Assembly: GCA_016208315.1 (NCBI GenBank)
Contig: JACQYF010000078.1
Coordinates: forward strand, 1-39,775
Reading direction: 5' to 3'
Length of the DNA: 39,775 nt
Source of the DNA: Chloroflexota bacterium
Lineage (GTDB): Bacteria > Chloroflexota > Anaerolineae > UBA4142
Made by a program: the position numbers and the translations under genes. The number at the start of each line of letters is the position of its first letter. Within the stretch, counting starts at the first letter, position 1. Below the pieces are notes generated by a model. It did no database searches. It was not told where the DNA came from and worked only from the letters and a program-made list of their open reading frames with translations. This document shows, in pieces, positions 36,792-39,775 of this stretch.

Positions 36792-36839
36792 CACAACTAA
36801 ATTGCGCGGGAGATCTTGGAGAGCGCGGGGGTGGAGTGA
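36792..36839 (+). repeat. Tail repeat, copy 3
   Basis: The 48 bases match copy 1 at 36 positions with no gaps. In the original frame it reads HN, stop, IAREILESAGVE, stop, so it is decayed but recognisable. The final TGA overlaps the GTG start of the next gene (GTGA). Confidence 0.75.
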
Positions 36840-37036
36840 AAACGCAACGGGGAATTCGCAGAACTATATCCAGGACTCGGATCGGTGATCAAAAGAGCGA
36901 TTTCGCGTACTGGCAGAAACAGCCCTACACGGCTCGACTGGCAGCACTAGAGCAAATCCGTCAAGAATATCATCGGTGGAAATACGGTGTTCAGCCAAGA
37001 TTTCAAAGAGTTTATCGAGTCGTTAAACGCAAATAG
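36836..37036 (+). CDS. Small protein upstream of nucleotidyltransferase, possible antitoxin
   Basis: A 66-residue basic protein starting at GTG 36836, which overlaps the stop of tail copy 3. The end SDFAYWQKQPYTARLAALEQIRQEYHRW followed by RFQRVYRVVKRK is like small proteins often found just before nucleotidyltransferase genes of the DUF6036/AbiEii type. It overlaps the next gene by 50 bases in another frame. Its role is inferred to be regulatory or antitoxic. No clear ribosome site is present, so coupling to the tail may provide translation. Confidence 0.65.
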   Translation: MKTQRGIRRTISRTRIGDQKSDFAYWQKQPYTARLAALEQIRQEYHRWKYGVQPRFQRVYRVVKRK

Positions 37037-37424
37037 GGTGCGCTATTTGATCGTGGGCGGTTACGCGGTTGCGTTCCACGGGCATCCACGCTATACCAAA
37101 GACTTGGACGTGTGGATTGACCGAACACCGCAAAATGCGGCCCGCGTGGTAAACGCCTTGGCGGACTTTGGTTTTGGCTCGCTCGATGTGAACGCCGATG
37201 ATTTCCTTACACCCGACCGAATCATTCAACTGGGCCTGCCGCCCGCTCGAATTGACATACTCACGACGCTGCCTGGCGTTGAATTTAAAAACTGCTTCCC
37301 AAAACGGAATCGTGTCACGATGGATGGCATACCTGTAAACTTTATTGATTTGGGGAATTTGAGAAAGAACAAGAAAACAGTTGGGCGCAAACAGGATTTG
37401 GCGGATTTGGAAAAGTTGGAGTGA
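36987..37424 (+). CDS. Nucleotidyltransferase, DUF6036/AbiEii-like
   Basis: A 145-residue protein starting at GTG 36987. The nucleotidyltransferase core is YLIVGGYAVAFHGHPRYTKD followed by LDVWI (residues about 19-43), with GG and the D-x-D-like LDVW metal site. AbiEii-type proteins act as toxins that modify tRNA or other RNA; DUF6036 proteins are less well studied. The gene overlaps the small upstream gene by 50 bases. The C-terminus is rich in Lys and Asn (RKNKKTVGRKQDLADLEKL), typical of the family end, where it contacts substrate. The pair lies between tail copies 3 and 4. Confidence 0.8.
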   Translation: MFSQDFKEFIESLNANRVRYLIVGGYAVAFHGHPRYTKDLDVWIDRTPQNAARVVNALADFGFGSLDVNADDFLTPDRIIQLGLPPARIDILTTLPGVEFKNCFPKRNRVTMDGIPVNFIDLGNLRKNKKTVGRKQDLADLEKLE

Positions 37425-37457
37425 AATATTGGACATGCCGGTCATAACTCAAAGTTG

Positions 37458-37505
37458 CATAACTGAATTGCGCGAAATGTGATGAGAGAACGGGGATGTG
37501 ATTAG
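37458..37505 (+). repeat. Tail repeat, copy 4 (most decayed)
   Basis: The first 17 bases match copy 3 at 15 positions (CATAACTGAATTGCGCG), and GAGAG and CGGGG blocks follow in the same order, though the rest needs a gap. It lies 33 bases after the nucleotidyltransferase stop and 12 bases before the TIR-like gene. Position supports it more than identity does. Confidence 0.5.
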
Positions 37506-37517
37506 GAGAAACACCTT

Positions 37518-38354
37518 ATGACGAAATCTCCATTGACGCTTGCCGTTTCCAAAGGCGAAGCCGAAGCAAAGATGCAAGCCCGGCTGGAAAAAGGTCGAGA
37601 GATTAGGAACTCGTCAATCGATTCTAGGGAAACGCTGTTAGCCGCGCGGGCGGCGGAAGACAAATGGTCGGATTACAATAGAGAGTTGCTAAAGTACCTG
37701 TTCAAGAACGATGATATCGCGGGAGAGTACGCGCTAGGATATGGGCCAGTATGGGGAATAGGAAATCTTAATAGTGATGTACGGACTTTCAGGGAGTATA
37801 TGGATGAGTACATCAATCGCTTGGAGTCCATATTCGAGCGTATTGAACTCATACCCGAACCGCAAGTAGTATCGCCCCATGATGGCAGCCAAGAAGTCGC
37901 AAAACCTAACGGCGACGGCGTTTTCATTGTGCATGGTCATGACGACGCGGCAAAAGAATCTGCCGCGAGATTCGTGGAAAAGTTACAGCTCCGCGCAATT
38001 ATCCTCCACGAACAGCCGAACGCGGGCAGGACTATCATCGAGAAGTTCGAAGCCTGCTCGAATGTTGGTTTTGCCATAGTGCTTTTGACTCCTGATGACA
38101 TTGGCGCTTCTCAGAGCGCACCGGATAAACTTGGACCGCGTGCCCGACAGAATGTTGTATATGAGCTTGCATATTTCACGGCTAAACTTGGGCGTGGCAG
38201 AGTTTGTGCCCTCTATAAGGAGGGAGTTGAGCTCCCGTCCGATTACCAAGGCATGTTGTACATTCCAATGGATGCCGCTGGAGCGTGGCGAATGGCGCTT
38301 GCTAAAGAAATGAAGAATGCTGGATTTCAAATTGATTTGAACAAGGTGTTTTGA
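37518..38354 (+). CDS. TIR-like nucleotide-binding effector (PF10137 type)
   Basis: A 278-residue protein. The first 130 residues are charged and helical. The C-terminal part (about 135-278) is a TIR-like domain: GVFIVHGHDDAAKESAARF, IILHEQPNAGRTIIEKFEAC with the likely catalytic Glu, FAIVLLTPDDIG, RARQNVVYELAYFTAKLGR and VCALYKEGVELPSDYQGMLYIP. Proteins of this family degrade NAD+ or bind cyclic nucleotides in bacterial antiviral systems such as Pycsar and CBASS. No cyclase gene is seen beside it, so the trigger is unknown. AGGAG lies about ten bases before the ATG. It follows the most decayed tail copy and is the last module before adenine deaminase. Confidence 0.88.
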   Translation: MTKSPLTLAVSKGEAEAKMQARLEKGREIRNSSIDSRETLLAARAAEDKWSDYNRELLKYLFKNDDIAGEYALGYGPVWGIGNLNSDVRTFREYMDEYINRLESIFERIELIPEPQVVSPHDGSQEVAKPNGDGVFIVHGHDDAAKESAARFVEKLQLRAIILHEQPNAGRTIIEKFEACSNVGFAIVLLTPDDIGASQSAPDKLGPRARQNVVYELAYFTAKLGRGRVCALYKEGVELPSDYQGMLYIPMDAAGAWRMALAKEMKNAGFQIDLNKVF

Positions 38355-38363
38355 TCTCGGTTG

Positions 38364-38392
38364 GTAGGGACGCAGAGACGCTACGTCCTTAC
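38364..38392. repeat. Short palindromic repeat (GTAGGGACG family)
   Basis: GTAGGGACG (38364-38372) and CGTCCTTAC (38384-38392) pair at eight of nine positions. It begins ten bases after the TIR-like stop and may end that transcript. It is related in style to the GTAGGGGCGGGG palindrome in nifJ. Confidence 0.6.
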
Positions 38393-38428
38393 CCAAGCCT
38401 GAGTAGTTCAGAAGGACGAAAATACAAC

Positions 38429-39775
38429 ATGGAACTCTCTGCCCTCATCAAAGTGGCGCGCGGCGAGGAGCCGGCGGAATTGCTGCTCAAGAACGCCCGC
38501 GTGGTGAATGTTTTCTCCGGCGAGATCGAGGAGACCGGCGTCGTAATTTCACATTCGCGCATCGTCGGGCTGGGGAACGATTATCCCGCGCAGCGCACGA
38601 TTGACGTGTCGCCCCGGGCTTTATTGACGCGCACGTTCATATCGAAAGCGCGATGGTGCCGCCATTCGAGTTTGCGCGCGCCGTCGTGCCGCACGGGACG
38701 ACGAGCGTCATCATTGACCCGCACGAAATCGCCAACGTGCTCGGCGTCGAAGGCATCCGCTATATGCTCGAAGCGAGCAAGTACACGCCGTTCAGCGTTT
38801 TCGTGATGGTGCCGTCGTGCGTGCCCGCGACCAACCTGGAAACCAATGGCGGCGCGCTACGCTGGTCGGACCTCATCACGTTCAAAGACGATCCGTGGGT
38901 CGTCGGCCTGGGCGAGATGATGAATTATCCGGGCGTGCTCTACCGTGATGAATCGGTGCTCGACAAGCTGCGCGCATTCAGCGACCGCCGCATTGACGGC
39001 CACGCGCCCGGCGTCACGGGTCGCGACCTCGAAGGGTATGTCGCCGCGGGGATCGCCAGCGATCACGAATGCACGACCGTGGAAGAAGCGCGCGAAAAAA
39101 TTCGGCTGGGAATGCGCGTGATGATCCGCGAGGCGTCGAACGCGCAGAACTTAAAGGCGCTCTTGCCGGTGATCACGCCCAAGAACGCGCGCCGTATTCT
39201 CTTCGTCACCGATGACCGATTCCCTGCCGACCTGATTGACCAAGGCCACATTGACCACATGGTCCGGATGGCGATTCGCGAAGGCCTCGACCCCATCACC
39301 GCGATCCAGATCACTACGCTAAACGCCGCCGAGTATTTCAACTTGCACGACCGCGGCGCCATCGCGCCGGGCCGTCGCGCGGACTTGGTGATCTTTGACA
39401 ATTTCGAAAAGCTCACCGTCGAACAGGTGTATCGCGATGGGCAGTTGGTCGCGCGGAATGGGCGAGTATTGCCACAGGAAATCCCGCCGCGCCATCTCCC
39501 GGTGCGAAATTCGATGAACATCAACTGGCCGAAGGTAGACCTGCGCTTGCCCGTGAATGGACACAAGCGCGTGCGGGTCATTGACATTGTTCCCGACCAA
39601 ATCGTCACCCGGGAAAGCGTAGACGATGCGCGCATCGAGCACGCGTATGCGGTCTCCGACCCGGCGCGCGATCTGCTCAACGTGGCTGTCATCGAACGAC
39701 ATCAAGCGACGGGCAAGGTGGGCTTGGGATTCGTGCGCGGCCTCAAGATGAAACGCGGCGCGATCGGTTCGAGCG
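38429..39775 (+). pseudogene. ade: Adenine deaminase, frameshifted and cut by window end
   Basis: The gene starts at 38429 (MELSALIKVARGEEPAELLL). The first frame is lost after TIDVS at 38611, and the family sequence resumes in another frame at 38614 with PGFIDAHVHIESAMVPPF, which contains the HxH metal site. About a dozen bases expected between them (encoding a short GRxxxP-like stretch) are missing. From there the frame stays open to the window end with clear adenine deaminase sequence: DPHEIANVLGVEGIRYML, GHAPG, ASDHE and ITTLNAAEYFNLHDRGAIAPGRRADLV. The enzyme converts adenine to hypoxanthine. A sequencing error is possible; otherwise it is a recent pseudogene. Confidence 0.8.

Overview
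The window looks like a GC-rich chromosome segment of a Chloroflexota bacterium, probably Anaerolineae-like. This is inferred from gene content and style, not from a marker gene. The main clues are lipoproteins tethered by Ala/Pro/Thr-rich linkers just after the lipobox Cys, a Thr/Pro-rich SpvB-type surface protein, many small inverted-repeat families between genes, and a TAXI-type TRAP transporter with a fused permease. I see no rRNA, tRNA or CRISPR array.

Layout. (1) 1-3159: a transposable element with a zinc-ribbon protein, a DDE (D,D35E) transposase and an AAA+ ATPase whose 3' end is frameshifted. It interrupts the 3' end of a minus-strand SpvB/RHS-type gene (3049-5250). (2) 5.8-14 kb: a Yx(FWY)xxD/CHRD-like lipoprotein, a c-type cytochrome lipoprotein translationally coupled to a eukaryote-type DNA topoisomerase IB, then a TAXI-TRAP transporter operon. 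(3) 14-23 kb: MaeB-type malic enzyme, a PIN toxin module, a GAF/PAS/GGDEF/EAL protein and ProS. (4) 23.4-27.2 kb: a three-gene overlapping operon (metallophosphoesterase, ParB-like protein, LOG-family protein), an MNT/HEPN pair and a YkvA-like membrane protein. (5) 27.3-33.1 kb: a minus-strand operon of a ThiF/MoeB-type E1-like enzyme, pyruvate:ferredoxin oxidoreductase (NifJ) and a dihydroorotate dehydrogenase-like protein.

(6) 33.2-39.8 kb is the most unusual region. Two co-directional purine deaminase genes, 8-oxoguanine deaminase and a frameshifted adenine deaminase, flank a stack of toxin-antitoxin/defence modules. These are MntA/HepT, UPF0175-UPF0175-DUF3368 PIN, a small protein with a nucleotidyltransferase, and a TIR-like effector. 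Each of the first three modules is followed by a copy of the last 16 codons of the 8-oxoguanine deaminase gene. The copies are 43/48 identical for the first and 36/48 for the second, and the third is only partly recognisable, so they decay with distance from the parent gene. Each copy ends at or next to the start codon of the following module. I read this as stepwise accretion of modules at the 3' end of one gene, with the newest nearest the gene.

The metabolic picture is of an anaerobe or facultative anaerobe that uses ferredoxin-linked pyruvate oxidation, malate decarboxylation and purine salvage, takes up organic acids through TRAP, and signals through c-di-GMP. The best candidates for something undescribed are the tail-marked module stack and the topoisomerase IB, which keeps all five catalytic residues of the eukaryotic enzyme but has an extra charged helical insertion and an extended linker.
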